A stretch of 56,471 nt of DNA from Gracilariopsis chorda (GCA_003194525.1 NBIV01000382.1:1-56471), one strand, 5' to 3'; shown: positions 42,865-55,129, counted from the stretch's first letter. Numbers and translations: made by a program. The notes: generated by a model not told the origin, from the sequence alone.

Positions 42865-44030
42865 TCAACATTGACAATTAAAATGGAAGTCTATCCAAGC
42901 ACGGTCATAATCAGCATCAAGATATGAGCTATGTTGCTCACGGGCTGCAGCCAACGATCGAGACTCAAAAGTCATAAGGCGTTTCTTGCGCTCCCGGTAC
43001 AGCCTTTGAAAATTGTTTCTGTTCCTCCCAAGTTCTTCTCCATTAGCATAGAGTCTTCGTTTGTACTTCCGATAAAACTCTCCACCTTCTGCACGAAGTG
43101 GATTCCATTTGACGTCCATGTTGGTTAACGTGACGGCGAGGAAGAAGAAATGATCATAGTAGGCTTTCTTCCAGCGATACGTAGAACCAAAAATTTGCCA
43201 TAAGGAACACAAGCACCCAAAGTTGTTCTCGGCTGTTATTCTATCGCTCGAAATATTGCGATTCACATTTCGTTCAGCGACTTTAAGGCTCCCGTTTTGT
43301 GGTGTTTTTATTTTGGAATCACTTCTAGCAGTTCTTGCTACCCTTTTTCCACAATCACTGCCCACATATCCTGATATAGACCAGAATGTAGTTCTTCATC
43401 TATAATATTATTTTCTTCCTTCTTTTCAACAGACTGTTATTGTGGTACTCTTGCTTCTTGTAGAAAATATCCAAGTCGGAAATAGAGCCAGACACATGGG
43501 TAGAGCAGTGGCGCGCAAGCCCAAGAGGCAAAACACTCACCTCTACTTTATACTCATACAATTAATGCTTACTACTGTAGTACAGCTTCCGTTCCTCAAT
43601 ATTCTCAGATATTCAGTCGCTCTAATGAAAAGTTACAACCGTAGCATACAATGCAAACGGATAGTGTTTGAAAATTTTCTTCTTTTCGTTCAGTAGCTCT
43701 ACATTGTACTTTTTTGTTAAGTCTTCAACAAGCCGTTCATAATTGTACTCTGACACAACTTTGACAAAGGACATGATCATATTCTCAAATGTGGGCCCTT
43801 TCAAATTGAACATCTTAGCCATCTATTCCAACAGCCTAGCATGTTTGAGAAGGGAAAGAGTCATAAACAGCACATCTTTGGGTCCATGTTTGCCCCTTTT
43901 TTTGCGTCCCATATTCCATCGAGTAGTAATGTGTCCAACTAGAAATCTGTTTAGCTTTCCAAATTTGACACTTGTAAAAATCGTCATGCAGAGAATACTC
44001 TGGTCTTTCCCGTTGTCGTAGGAGTCAAAA
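42865..44030 (-). pseudogene. DDE transposase of PIF/Harbinger or related superfamily (broken), second copy
   Basis: The frame 43365-42865 carries SDRITAENNFGCLCSLWQIF, then FFFLAVTLTNMDVKWNPL, the C-terminal signature of DDE_Tnp_4-type nucleases (third acidic residue in AENNFG). The frame from 43822 and its upstream continuation (to about 44030) give the N-terminal part: HITTRWNMGRKKRGKHGPKD, then GPTFENMIMSFVKVVSEYNYE. The central region (43380-43620), which should hold the first two Asp residues, is missing or unreadable. It is a deletion derivative. Confidence 0.65.
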
Positions 44031-45722
44031 ACGGGACTTTTAGAGTTTAATTTGTTGTCGGTGCTACGTTGATCAGTATCAACCCCTTTTTTTTTATTTC
44101 TGCTGCCCGCTCCGCAGCTTTCTCCGCCAGGAGTGCTAGTGCTGCGGTTGTTTCGCCGTATGTCAGCGCCATAATATGCTGAATGCGATTGGTACAGTCT
44201 TGAGACTGCTATCTCGGGAATTGATTCTGTGCTTTTCTACATAAGGCTAAAACTGCGCATCTCATCTACTGTTTCGGTGCAATCGAATTGGCGCCATTTC
44301 GCAGTTCGATTTCAAAACAGGTTTGAAAATATTTTCTTCTCACTTTTGCCCCATTTATACTGTAAGTATCCTAGGATTACAGCTTCTATAATTTCTCTAT
44401 AGGTTTTTCGGAACTATTTGATGAACTAACGAAATAGCGACAAACTGAGCAAGTGGTTCTAACACCGAGGAGGAAAAGGTTTTACAGATTGTGCTAAAGA
44501 AGTTAGTGAGAAATCTTGCTGCAGCAGAATATTCTTTACTATTGGTCTCGTGCTTGGCCTCTTTAAATCGCCGCCAGCAGAGCTGACCTTTTTCCTCACA
44601 GGTGCTTATCTGTTTATCGCGGTCGACGTGCAGTTGGCTCCAGACCAATGGCAGAGTCGGTCATGTTGCAAAACAAGGTGCAGAAGCTTTTGCATCACTG
44701 CACAGTAAGGTAGACAAGCGAATGCTGCAGCCGGGGCCAGTTAGTTTTTGCTTGCAATAGGATGAACAGGACTTTGTTGCTGAAGCAGGCGTTTAACAGA
44801 TATGGAGTTAGTGTTGGGCTTTGGGTTGGACGGTGACGCCACTTTTGTTAACTGGACTGTCCGTATTTTTGGCAGTGATGGTCGACCGACCTCGTTCTCT
44901 GGTTGCTTGTGACTGCTTTTCGGCTTGTGTTCAGTACGCTCAGTGACTGAGTGTGAGGTCTCTGATTCCAACTGGGACGCTGTCCTTTAGGACTAGCTAT
45001 CGCTTGTTGCGCTGGACTTGGCCCTTTGAATGGCGATGCAGGGTTCTTGTCAAATACGTAATCATATTTTGTTCCGCTAGCTGGAATGCGGGCTTTCGAT
45101 GTCACGAACCGGCCATTTGCTCCATTTGGCTGGAGAGACGCACTGTTTCTTTCGGCTGCTATACCCGTGGTAACCTCTCTCAACGGCATTTGAAGAAAAG
45201 TGTGTGAGCATGTTGGTTTGATATCCTCCGTGTCGTTTTGAGTCTCAAAAACGTGCTCACAAACGTTTCTTGTATCCTGCAAAACACTTGGTAGCTAACG
45301 ATAGAGTCCTTCGAGCAGTTGGGTAACAACTCTGGTATCGTACTGATCGATACTCATGGCGCGAAGAATGACCTCGAACAACAGCTAAGACATTCACAAC
45401 GAGATCTGATAAGATCTTTTTCACGTTCCTTCATTGGTCCGGTAGTCACCGTGTATTGGGTAAGAGTTGCTCTATAGCAGTAGACCTGTTTATACATTTC
45501 TGCAAATGAAGATATTCAAATCGGACTACTTACAGATAGTTAAGGGTTTCTGTGATTAGAATGCTTTCGCATAAACCCGAGTCGGTGTAGTTCGTCAGCC
45601 AGTTGATCCCGTAGCTTACTCTTCTTCTGTCTCTGATTTCGAGCTCGAATGTGATCCCGTTCAGTATGCAATCGATCCTGGAAATGTACTACTGAACTGC
45701 CAATGACATGATTCAAGTCATG
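44031..45722. other. Unassigned; weak Ser/Lys/Pro-rich frames on - strand
   Basis: Frames 45282-44848 and 44971-44741 (-) are open, polar and overlapping, and might be remnants of a transposon accessory protein. I see no domain. A TTTTTTTT run lies near 44087. Confidence 0.3.
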
Positions 45723-46657
45723 CTATGGTAACATGTCAGAGAGAGTGTTATCTGCATGATCAGAAACAAATTTGTGCAACTCGGCCCAGAACGATAAGGC
45801 CGGATACCGGAGCGCAGACCAAAATATTCCAAACCGACACACAAGCATCACGAAAGCTTGCTCAGCCACTCTTCTGCAAGAAGAATGATAGTAATTGAAA
45901 TCATCCTGCTTTATACATAAACCTTTTTCAGGTAATGGCCTCAATAATCTGTCCTCATTACTGTATGCTTCATCGCCAAAAACAGTCGCCCATGACGGCA
46001 AAGTGTCATTCTTTAGCTGCTCGTACAACTTTGTTGCTGAAAAGGCAGTCGAACCATGCGTACCTCTGGCATGCTGAGCGGACAAGAAACAGAAGTTGTA
46101 GTTAGCCTGCACTGCGGCTTGTACGACCATTGGAAGAAAGCCTTTCCGGTTGTACTACTTTCGGGGATCAAAAACCTCAGAGAGTCGAGGTCGGCGAATT
46201 TCAATGGGAATGCCATCTATTACTGCGATCACTCCGTCGAACGGACAGTTTCTATCAGTCTGGAACATTCTAGCACTTACGAGACATTCCGGCTCTGTAC
46301 TAGGAAAGTGTAAACTTGGTACATTTTATTCAACGCGTTTAGCGTTTCATGGAATATGTGATACACCGTCGAGATGCCAACGCAATTCGGCCAGTACAAA
46401 TCGAGGTGGCTTCCTCCTGCCAACAACTTCAACGTACCTGAAGCATAAGCGCAGGCGAAAGAGGCTTTGCAGTGAGAGAGTGCAGACGCTTTCTTCGTTG
46501 TAGGGCATGCCGTGTTTGACTTAAAAGTACGAAGAACTGTTCTTTTGTGAGGCGATACATTCTCGTAAATAACGCACTCGATTCGATAGGTTTGAGATGT
46601 GCTTTTGAAAGTAAAAAGAATGTATTTGGACGACGGAACGGAAGTTGAGGTGCTCAA
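45723..46657 (-). pseudogene. PIF/Harbinger-type DDE transposase (broken), third copy
   Basis: The N-terminal part is in frame 46657-46277 (LKLLAGGSHLDLYWPNCVG, VYHIFHETLNAL). The next stretch gives FDGVIAVIDGIPIEIRRP (first Asp) ending at a stop. Frame 46130-45723 gives FGDEAYSNEDRLLRPL (second Asp) and RRVAEQAFVMLVCRFGIFW (Glu). All three catalytic residues are visible, but two frame breaks separate them. It differs clearly in sequence from the transposase at 11480-12530, so it comes from another lineage. Confidence 0.75.
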
Positions 46658-47419
46658 TTCTGAACTCCGAAGCAGTCAAAGCAGCGACATTAAAGAAAAA
46701 AGCTGCAAGGCTTCTTAGGTGTTGACAGCGTTGGTGGCGTCGCGGTGGCTCGCGACGCGATGGAGAGAGAGGTAGGTTCATGGTGGGGTGGCTGACAATG
46801 AATGCTAGCACGCATGGGTTCAGTTTCCTTCAGATACGGCCCATGAATGCAGCGCTCAGTGTACGAATTAGCTCTACACATGGATATGGCATCGTTGCCC
46901 GAGCAGTTCCCAGAACGACGTCGGTGAAGGAAATTGCGAATTTGTTGATGTATGCACACTCGGTTTCGTATGAATGACATAGAATAGAAACATATGCTTA
47001 GCTGAGGGCACCAGGGTAGGCTTCAAGCCGGAAGAGCTTGAAGTGGACGCAACTGTGATGGCTCGCAGTGAGAGATCGGGTTAGCCGTAAGAGGTTTCAA
47101 GCGTGTAGAGCGTGAACTGGACGCAACCGAGCTGGCTTATAGTTCTAGGCCAGCCCTTTGAAATCGCGGAAACAGCAAGAAGGCTTGTACTACATGTAGC
47201 AGTACAGAAGCCCATGCTATTGTACCCAGTATGTGAAGCTCGATCCCTCGTGGAAGACGAGGGATAGGAGGCATCCTTAGAGGGACTTCCAAGGTCCTTG
47301 TGCCTATTCGTTTGCCCGCGCCATCGCCACTGCGTTACCACGACATACTGTCGGATTCCCCGTTCTGATCAACAAAGCGCTTTGCTACTAAAAGAGTAAC
47401 AGAACGGAACTGGAACAAG
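46658..47419. other. Probable 5' LTR/leader of Gypsy element B; no gene
   Basis: The stretch ends with AACGGAACTGGAACAAG just before the gag ATG at 47420. Two related phrases (AAGAGCTTGAAGTGGACGCAAC near 47034 and GTAGAGCGTGAACTGGACGCAAC near 47105) make a local direct repeat of about 70 bp. I cannot set the LTR limits without the other LTR, which lies beyond the window. Confidence 0.4.
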
Positions 47420-48590
47420 ATGTCGTCATACGGAATAGAGAATACAATTCAGGCCCCAGTTCTAGCTGGAGCTTGCCAGCCAGAGTTAATCAAGTTCGAG
47501 GTCGATTTTGCAGCGTACAAAGATCGTATCTAGGATGTGATGGTACGACCTCCAAGTCAGCGGAGCAAAGCGGCGTCCATTAGGCAGTGCATAAAGCCAA
47601 GACTATTACACAGTCTATGTATACTAGGGCAAATCGAGGGCACTGCGACATAAGAAGAGGCAACGGATGAAGCTGTTGAAGCATGGTTTGATGCATGTTT
47701 ATCCCACTATTTGTGATCTCAGTGACTGCGTAGAAGAAGCTCTGTCAACTGTGAAGTACAAGCATTTGCACCGAGATTCCTCTGGAGCCGCCTAGAACCC
47801 AGTCTTGGAAACTATCGCAACGTTGGACGAGTATAACGCTTCGAGCATAATCAAGGATAGTGATCAGTGTAAAGAGCTGATTGTAAAGCTTGCGCGGAAG
47901 CTGGAGCCAGATGAACTTCGGCAAATCGTGACCGACCAGATGCACCTTTCGAAAAAGGAGCAGAAAGGGGATCTCAAGTTTTTTACCAACACAATATCTA
48001 TAATAGCAGCACAAATACACATTGTACAGTGAGAAACTTGGAAACTTAAGCGCGAACACACGCATATGCGCCGATCCGGAGAACCATTGGGGAAAATTGA
48101 AGAGCCAGAGAGGAAGATATTGGGAAGAAGCCCGAGAACGCAGAGGAAGCAGGACATCAGTGGCGACAAGACTGACGGGAAAAGGCCCAACGAGGAGTTC
48201 GGAGCAGGAGAGTGGGATAAGCCATGTTTGAAGGTAGGAGAATGATCAGCAATACACCGGATGAGCAAGTGCCCAGTTACAACGAAGCAAAAAAGACGAG
48301 AGCACCTTGAAAAACATTTCGGCATCAAGAGGAAAAAGAGGAGTGCGAGAGCCGCCGTACTGCGCTTAGCATCTGGGCTGGCCGCGAAGGCAGACAAATG
48401 GAGGTACAAGATACTGCTGAACGACATCGAGGCAGTTGCCTTGGGAGACTCTGGCACGGACTACTCCACGATTCCGTCCAACGTTTTCGAATCCATCTCG
48501 GCAAAGTACCTTAGGGTATTGACAGAGCGCCTCAAAGTACCGATGAAGCTCAATTACCGCACTGAAAACAGATAGAAGACTCAAGACAGT
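47420..48590 (+). pseudogene. Element B Gag and N-terminal half of protease
   Basis: ATG 47420 starts MSSYGIENTIQAPVL. After stops, the frame 47805-48032 is helical and charged (CKELIVKLARKLEPDELRQIV), like Gypsy Gag. Near 48240-48300 a Cys/His-containing stretch (HRMSKCP) may be a degraded zinc knuckle. The frame to 48573 ends with VALGDSGTDYSTIPSNVF, the retropepsin DSG active site. It breaks off about 40 residues later at the Copia insertion. Confidence 0.7.
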
Positions 48591-48901
48591 TGTTGAAAAA
48601 ATAGGTAGGATGTCTGAGTAGGAACATTTGTTCTAGTTCCAACGTCGCCAGTTTACTTTCAGAGCTACTCTATTTAACGTTCTCTAGCTTCCAGTACCTA
48701 CGGAGCAGACTCGTTTGAACATTTGTATCTTTCGGTGCTTGCTGCATTTGCTCGTTGGAGCAACACCGGGCATTCCGTTTTGGAACGCTTTACACGAATA
48801 CTGGGTGCAACTTAGCACCAAACATGCTGTCCGCGCAGCACAGAACTTTGTGATGCGCTTTACACCAGATGATGCCATACGGACGTTGCAGTTTTCTCAC
48901 A
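48591..48901 (-). repeat. 3' LTR of nested Copia
   Basis: 311 bp, TGTTGAAAAA...TTTTCTCACA on the + strand. It matches 53336-53635 from ATAGGTAGGATG onward at about 88-90% by eye. A purine tract (GAACGAGAGGGAG on the - strand, 48902-48914) adjoins it. Confidence 0.82.
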
Positions 48902-49185
48902 CTCCCTCTCGTTCCAATGTCACAATCTTCAAACCAAACATGACAGCCAACGTTTCATGGGTTGCTCTGTTCTGAATCTTTGTCAGCAAATCCGCTACCA
49001 ATTCAGAACTTTTGCGGTATAGTACTCTCACGATTCCGTGTTAAACAGCATCACGAACCAAGTGATATTTGATTTCAATATGTTTGGTTCTTTCGTTCGA
49101 AACCTCGTCTTTGCTCAGTGATATCATTCCTGGTTATCTCCATAGATCGTGATCAGTCTGTCCTCATGTCCAAACAGTTTGTTCA

Positions 49186-50385
49186 TCAGTCTTCTGAGCC
49201 ACTCTCCTCTCGAACTGCAAAAGACATTGCCACATACTCGGCTTCCAGTGTTGATTGGGGAACTACTGTTTGCTTCTTGCTACGCCAAGATATTGCAGCA
49301 CCTGCATATTGGAACACAAACCCGCTGGTGGACTTGCGATCGTGTTTGTCCCCTGCAAAGTCAGCATCAGATGTGCCAACAAGTCCATCATGATTGTTTG
49401 CACGGTAGATCAAAGCGGTATTCTGTGTACTGAGTAGGTACTTCAGCACATGCTTCGCTGCTTTCCAGTGTGCTTGAGTGTAGCTTTGCATGAAACGGGC
49501 AAGGTAAGACACTGCAAAGGCTATGTCAGGGCGTACAGTGTTGCAAATATGCATCAACGAACCCACCAGAACTCTGAACAGTGGTGTCACGGGGTTTCGT
49601 TCTTCATCGTCTTCTTCCATGATGACTGCAACTTGTAGTGGTACATGCACAGCAGCAGCACGTTTGACCTCGAACTGAGTAGGAAGACGAGAAATCATCG
49701 GTGCGTTATGACGCTTGAGTTCCTTCCGGTCCCTACTGTGCTCAATAATCATGCGTAAAAACTTTCACGGCTCATCGTAGATTCGAATGTTGACATGTTC
49801 TTCCAGTTTCTTACCAAATTGGTAGAGGGTGGCCTTATCCTTGCCGATGAAGATTCCATCGTCTACTTACACGAGAGTAATGATCTTTTGCGCGCCTTGT
49901 CCAAGAAAGAACAGTCCAGGGTCATTCTCGGATACAGAGCGGCCAAATTTCTTCATGATTTTCTTGAAATTAGTCCTCCAGGCTTTAGATACCTGCTTAA
50001 GGCCGTAGATAGTCTTGTTCAGTTTGTACATACAGTTTGGCTTTGCCTGATTCACAAACCCCTCAGATTTCTTCATGTAGAGATCTTAGTTGAGTTCGAC
50101 ATATAGAAATGCAGTGCGTACGTCGAATTGAATGCTGTTCAAATCTTTGTTTGCCATCAACGCCAGAACGGTGCGAACTGTGCTATACTTAACAACAAGA
50201 AAACATAGCTCTTCGTAGTCCAGGCCAAGCCGCTGGGAGAATCTTGGAGCTACCAATCGCGCGCATTACCGTTCAAGATTACCACCTTCGTCGCGCTTCT
50301 TCAAGAAAATCCATCTGTTGCTAATAGGCTTGCAGTTGCGTGGAGATTGTACGAGTGTCTACACAGATCTGATTTCCCTTTATGT
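49186..50385 (-). pseudogene. Nested Copia reverse transcriptase and RNase H
   Basis: From upstream: AFLYVELN (50110), YKLNKTIYGLKQVSKAWR (frame 50076-49867), then the catalytic YVDDGIFIG near 49860. RNase H in frame 49752-49186 has GSLMHICNTVRPDIAFAVSYLARF, TSDADFAGDKHDRKSTSGF and STLEAEYVAMS. Stops occur near 50088 and 49768. These enzymes copy the element RNA into cDNA. Confidence 0.88.
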
Positions 50386-51728
50386 CATCTCTTGGCGCAT
50401 CGCAGTCTTCCACTGCCGGCTTCCGTACCCCGTAGAGCATCACGCACAGTCAGAGAATTGTCATCATCGCAGTTTCCCAGCGTATCACCAGTTAGCATGG
50501 CTAGCTCTGTGTTTGGTGAGAATTGCTGCAGCTTCTGACGCGTTCTAGTAGACCTCCTGGGCTCCGCAGGGTAGTGAGTCACCACTTCGGGATCGTAGGG
50601 AAGGTCTCCTTGTGCATCGACGGGTACCTCCTCATTCTTCACATGTCCTGCGGCCAATTGATCATCTTCATCCAGGGCCATATTCTTCACCTGCGAATCT
50701 TCTACGACTTCTTCATGCTGGACCCCAGCCATGTCCACTTCTTTTGCTGTGGCTGTGTGTTGTTGGTTCCAGCCTATAACGCTCTCGTTTACGGCTACAT
50801 CCTTCGAAACCATCATACGATTCTCGTTGGGGATGTACACTTTGTAACATTTCCCGCTTTCGTAACACGCCAATATTTCTTTGATAGTTCTGTTGTCGTA
50901 CTTCGCGCTGCGTTGGCGTCGTTCGCAAGGAATGTGACATAACATTGTGCACCAAATGGCATAACATAACCCATGTCAGGCTTCTGTCCCGTGAATGCCT
51001 GGAACGGAGTCATATCCGGTTTGCCTTCTCTGTGAACGAATGTACGGTTTCGTATGTACTTCGCAGTATTGACTGCTTCAGCCCACAGTTGACGGCAGTG
51101 AGATGTGCCATCAATTGTCCGTAGCATGGTCCGCGCTTTGTCGTTCGGAGTTCGGTTGGGGCGCTCGGCCTTCCATCAGATTCTGGACTGTATGGAGGGG
51201 AAGGTTCAAGGTATACTCCTTTGCTCTTGAACCAGGTCGTCAGCGAATTCGATAGATATTCCTTTGCATTATCAAACCTAAAACGCTTGACCTGAGGACC
51301 AGACTGCGTTTCAAACATCTTGATCATGTCGTTCACCATGGTTTCCACTTGGCTACGGTTTCTCCTGAACCGTAGGGCAGACATGCAACTCTTTTCATCG
51401 TATGCTGTCACGATATACTTCGACTTACCGAGCCTCTCGAAGTTTATCGGACCCATTACGTCCGAGTGTACGAGGTCGAGCACCTCCATGTCTTGGCTCG
51501 ACGCTGGGTTCACACGGCGTGGCTTATGGTGAGCGTTTGCCTTCGCACAAGGTTCACAATAGCCGATTTCCTGGATGGGTTCTGGTCCACACCGCTGACT
51601 AGCCTTAGAGTTCTTCTAATGTAGTCTGCAGTGGCATGTCCAAGGCGTCTGTGCCAGGTTACCGTAAAGTTCTCTGGCGTACAAGTAATGAGTGACTTGT
51701 CCCAGTGGTCATGGGGCTCGAGGTCCAT
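50385..51728 (-). pseudogene. Nested Copia integrase and linker
   Basis: The zinc-binding H..H and C..C part lies at 51690-51530 (WHRRLGHATADYIRRTL; CEPCAKAN in another frame). The core frame 51513-51010 has LVHSDVMGPINFERLG (first Asp), RFDNAKEYLSN (second Asp) and a frame slip near the third position. The frame 51127-50813 gives NTAKYIRNRTFVHREGKPDM and the GKxP motif. The acidic linker to RT (50945-50385) carries PRRSTRTRQKLQQFSP. Confidence 0.85.
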
Positions 51729-51731
51729 CTC

Positions 51732-53250
51732 TTAAAGCCCTTCAGAAAGCTCCTTGCCCATCATCAGAATATTGGAGCTCTTCTGCTTCAGTACGGCACT
51801 TCCATTCCCATCATCGTCTGACAGGAACGATGTCATAAAGCCTCTGCGGCGTATAGCACTAACGGAGAGCAGGTTACAAATGAGCTTTGGAACATACAAA
51901 ACATCATATAGATGGATCTTGACGAGTTCACCTTGTCCATCGATTGCCCAGCATTGTACTTCTTCTTGGCCATTCTTGTATCGTGCTTCCATCGCCCACA
52001 GATACATGCTTCTTATCTGAAGACTGTAGCCCGTGTACAAAGTAATGCACATTGTTGGTCATGTGCTTCGATGAACCAGAGTCCAAGTACCAACGAGTCT
52101 CCTGTCCTGATCGTGCTCTATGGTTCGCAAAGAATCCTGTTCCTCTTAACATCACGTTTTGCTTCGTATGTTGGGCTTCACATTGGAGATCAATTTCTTC
52201 ATCTTCATTAGTCTTCTCGTTTCCTAAGAGAACTACATTCAAACAGGCAACTGCATCATGATCATCATCATTACCCCGGTTGTCATGATCTTTGTCACAG
52301 CGCTTCTTTTCATCCTTGTAGTTCTTACTCTCAGGATTATGCCAACAGTTCCTCATCTTATGGCCTTTCTTCTTACAGAAGAAACATCGACTATCATTCT
52401 GGGACTTGGTCCCAGACTTCTTAGTACGTGTGTGGAGGGCTCTAGCATGGCCTTTAACAATGTTGCACGTCCTGTCCTGCTTCGACAGTTGCGATTCCTT
52501 CGCGATAAGCCTCGGTACAGCATCATTTAATGATGTCGCAGTGTGGTTGACTACCTCAGCTGTAACATCAAAATCATTCGTTAGTCCTCTGAGGATTGCA
52601 CGAAGTTTCCCAGCGTCCGATACAGTATGGCCTACCGCACCAAGCTTCATTTGTATGATTGCAAGACGGTTGATGTAGTCCAAAACGCTTTCGGATGCGT
52701 CCATGCGCATGTCCTGATACCTTTCCAGTAGTGCGTCGATGCTTGCTTGCGATAACATTTCATAGTCAGACTTCACTCTGGCTGTAATATAATGAAGGCT
52801 GATGCAAACTGGTACTGACATCTTTAACAGAACCAGTATCGACACATTGCCGATGACTGGAACAAAGCAGAGCGTCACTCCATCAGTGACCTCTGTACTT
52901 ATACTACTTGTACGGTCGTATGTAATCATATGGAATGGTCGTAATGCTAAGCGGGTGTTATTCTATTACACTGCCCAAATTGCAGATGGATCACGCATGT
53001 TCATAACTGGAGCGACACATGATTCGTGAACTGAAAGCAGAATGCACGACAATGCAGTGTCACGTCTTGTCTAGAACTTCAGCATCTCTTCATCTGTTTC
53101 TGGCTTCACCTCAGTCCCCGTCACCAGTCATCAAACATCCTTCGATCGTAGTACCAACTCAACTTTTGGGACCATATGAAGTAGTTGTCGGCCTTCAGCA
53201 GCGCAATACGTAGTTTTGCCACGTCAAACAGACTTTCAGCCATCGTGGAT
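51732..53250 (-). pseudogene. Nested Copia Gag and protease
   Basis: Gag starts at ATG near 53247 (MAESLFDVAKLRIALLKADN), with the typical NYFIWSQKL motif. After a frame break, 52929-52052 continues with a UBN2-type Gag domain (YQDMRMDASESVLDYINRL, LRAILRGL), zinc knuckle CFFCKKKGHKMRNC (CX2CX4HX4C) and protease TRWYLDSGSSKHMTNN (DSG). Particle protein and maturation enzyme in the family. Confidence 0.88.
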
Positions 53251-53335
53251 GTTTTGCAGAGCGAACACCGGGAGTGAGTAAGAGAACCTGAGAGCTCGAT
53301 AGCAGTGCGTAAGGGGGCCAATAACCTTTTTAATC

Positions 53336-53635
53336 ATAGGTAGGATGTCTGAGTAGGAACATTGGCTATAGTTCCAACGTCTCCAGTTAACTTTCAGAGC
53401 TACTCTAATTAGCGATATCTAGCTTCCAGTAACTACGGAGCAGATTGTTTGAAGGTTTGCATCTTTCGGTTCTTGCTCCATTTTCTAGTTGGAGCAACAC
53501 CGGGCAATCCATTTTGGAACGCTTTACACAAGTACTTGGTGCAGCTTAGCACCAAACATGCTGTCCGCGCAGCACAGAACTTTTTTGCTGCCTTTGCACC
53601 AGATGGTGCCATACGGAGGTTGCAGTTTTCTCACA
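53336..53635 (-). repeat. 5' LTR of nested Copia
   Basis: Homologous to 48601-48901. The outermost 10 bases of the partner (TGTTGAAAAA) are replaced here by an unrelated TTTTTAATC-type sequence, so the inner end may be altered. Confidence 0.8.
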
Positions 53636-53920
53636 GCAGTCTGTAACCGCGTCGAGAAGAGTAAACCTCGACCTTGCGATAATACTTTCCACAGACCGGG
53701 CTATCAGTGCGTATCAGGGGAGTGCAGTTTCTGATCGCAGACACGGAAATGGCGGAAATCCTGCTTGGACGGCCACTTCTCAAAGCCATGGGTTTTGATT
53801 TTAACGAGCATTTACAATGCATAGCACCATTCAGCCACAGAGAGTCGGAGGAGGAGTTGCAGGAAGGGAAGTGGTACACTAGCTCTAGCAAGCTACCGTG
53901 GCGTAAACTTCAGTGACATC
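53636..53920 (+). pseudogene. Element B protease, C-terminal half
   Basis: After the Copia insertion, frames read VTASRRVNLDLAIILS and, in a second frame, VRIRGVQFLIADTEMAEILLGRPLLKAMG. The LLGRP motif is the second half of the retropepsin whose DSG lies at about 48430. Confidence 0.8.
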
Positions 53921-54059
53921 GAAGAAGACCCTATCCAACTCTCGGAGTGCCTACAAGCTCGTTTTGGATCTGATACTGTTACGGATATAGCAATCATGTG
54001 TGTGCAGTAGATGATGCAAAGAAGAACGGCCTGTCTGCTGCAAGCACGGAAAGCTGCAA

Positions 54060-55120
54060 GCTCTTCTTGAAAAAAACCGTCGTGGTTTTGGAATCAAGCT
54101 GGGATCACACCCAACTGCAGACGTAATGCGCGCTCTCGATCAAACTTACACCGAACGCCAAGCCGTATCACTCCACAACGACCCGTACTCAACTACACAA
54201 AGAGTGTTCATCAAGCATAGTATCAAGCAACTAGAAAGAATTGGCGCATGTGCAAGGAATTATCAAGCACGATGGGCGTGCCTTGTAGGCAGAAGGCGCG
54301 TCGTGAGGCTGTTTCGTAACGGTCCGTAACGCTGGTGTCCAGCAAGGACACCAGCCGCCGTCGCCGGCCGCCGCCGTAGAGCGTAGGTAGATAAGCCGGT
54401 AGACGGTAAAGCCTAACAGGCATCGACTATCGAACACCTCTGAGCCCGTTCCGGCCACTTCCCAGACCGCAACGGACTACAGCCCTGCATTAGTTCCGAA
54501 ACCCGGCACCGACACTCTACGTTTTACTCTCGATTGGCGCAGAACCAATTCCAGAACCTTACCTCTTCAGTCCGCAATGCCTCACCTGGAATCATTGATG
54601 CAGGACTGTGCAGGAAGTAAGTGTTTCGCCAACATTGATTTTACGCACGGGTACTGGCAGCTACATATGGACAACGTATCGCAGGAAGTAATATCTATAC
54701 AGACACCATTGGGAATCTACTCCCCAACCAGGACTCTCCAGAGAGGTATAAACTATGGAAATCACTTCCAAGCTGTAATACGGGAAAAAGAGCATAGTGC
54801 AAAGAATGCTGCAATGGCTAGATGATTTCCTCATACACGCCCAAATTGAAGACCAACTGCTAGCAGATATTGCAGCGTTTCCCGATGTGTGTAATGAAGT
54901 TGGATTCAAAGTGAATCCAAAGAAGTCCGGTTTCTTTACAGCAGAAGTCAAGTTCTGTGGCAAACTTATTTCATCAGAAGGAGTGCGATTTTACCCAAGG
55001 AACTTTGAAGTCTTATTTGGCGATGAAAACCCGCAAATCGCAGACCAGCTGCAGCATTTGTTGTGCACGACAAATTGTATGAGGATATCCATCCCGGACT
55101 ATCCGCGCCTCATATAACCA
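54060..55120 (+). pseudogene. Element B reverse transcriptase, split by 198-bp insertion
   Basis: The N-terminal part at 54090-54283 ends QARWAC. After the insertion, PALVPKPGTDTLRFTLDWRR continues the fingers domain. The frame 54577-54825 has FANIDFTHGYWQL (first catalytic Asp), then the frame 54797-55117 has LQWLDDFLIHA (LDD) and FFTAEVKFCGKLISSEG. Frame slips occur near 54800 and 55020. Confidence 0.88.
54284..54481. mobile_element. 198-bp insertion in element B RT (MITE or very short LTR)
   Basis: The insert begins TGTAGGCAG and ends GGACTACA, with a TG...CA form and 5-bp TGTAG/CTACA inverted ends. The flanks TGCCT and GCCCT would be a 5-bp duplication (GCCCT) with one C lost on the left. 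Removing insert and one copy restores an uninterrupted RT frame at the RWAC-PALV boundary. Inside lies a perfect 10-bp hairpin, GCTGGTGTCC/GGACACCAGC (54331-54355, 5-base loop). Confidence 0.65.
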
Positions 55121-55129
55121 CTGCATAGG

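Larger units (their letters stand above)
48591..53635 (-). mobile_element. Nested Ty1/Copia element, about 5.05 kb
   Basis: Bounded by two LTRs with CTCACA ends, flanked by near-identical 5-bp duplications: ACAGT (48586-48590) and GCAGT (53636-53640). Order on the - strand: gag, zinc knuckle, protease, integrase, RT, RNase H. The insertion separates the DSG half and the LLGRP half of the Gypsy B protease, proving that Copia arrived later. Frames carry several stops. Confidence 0.9.
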
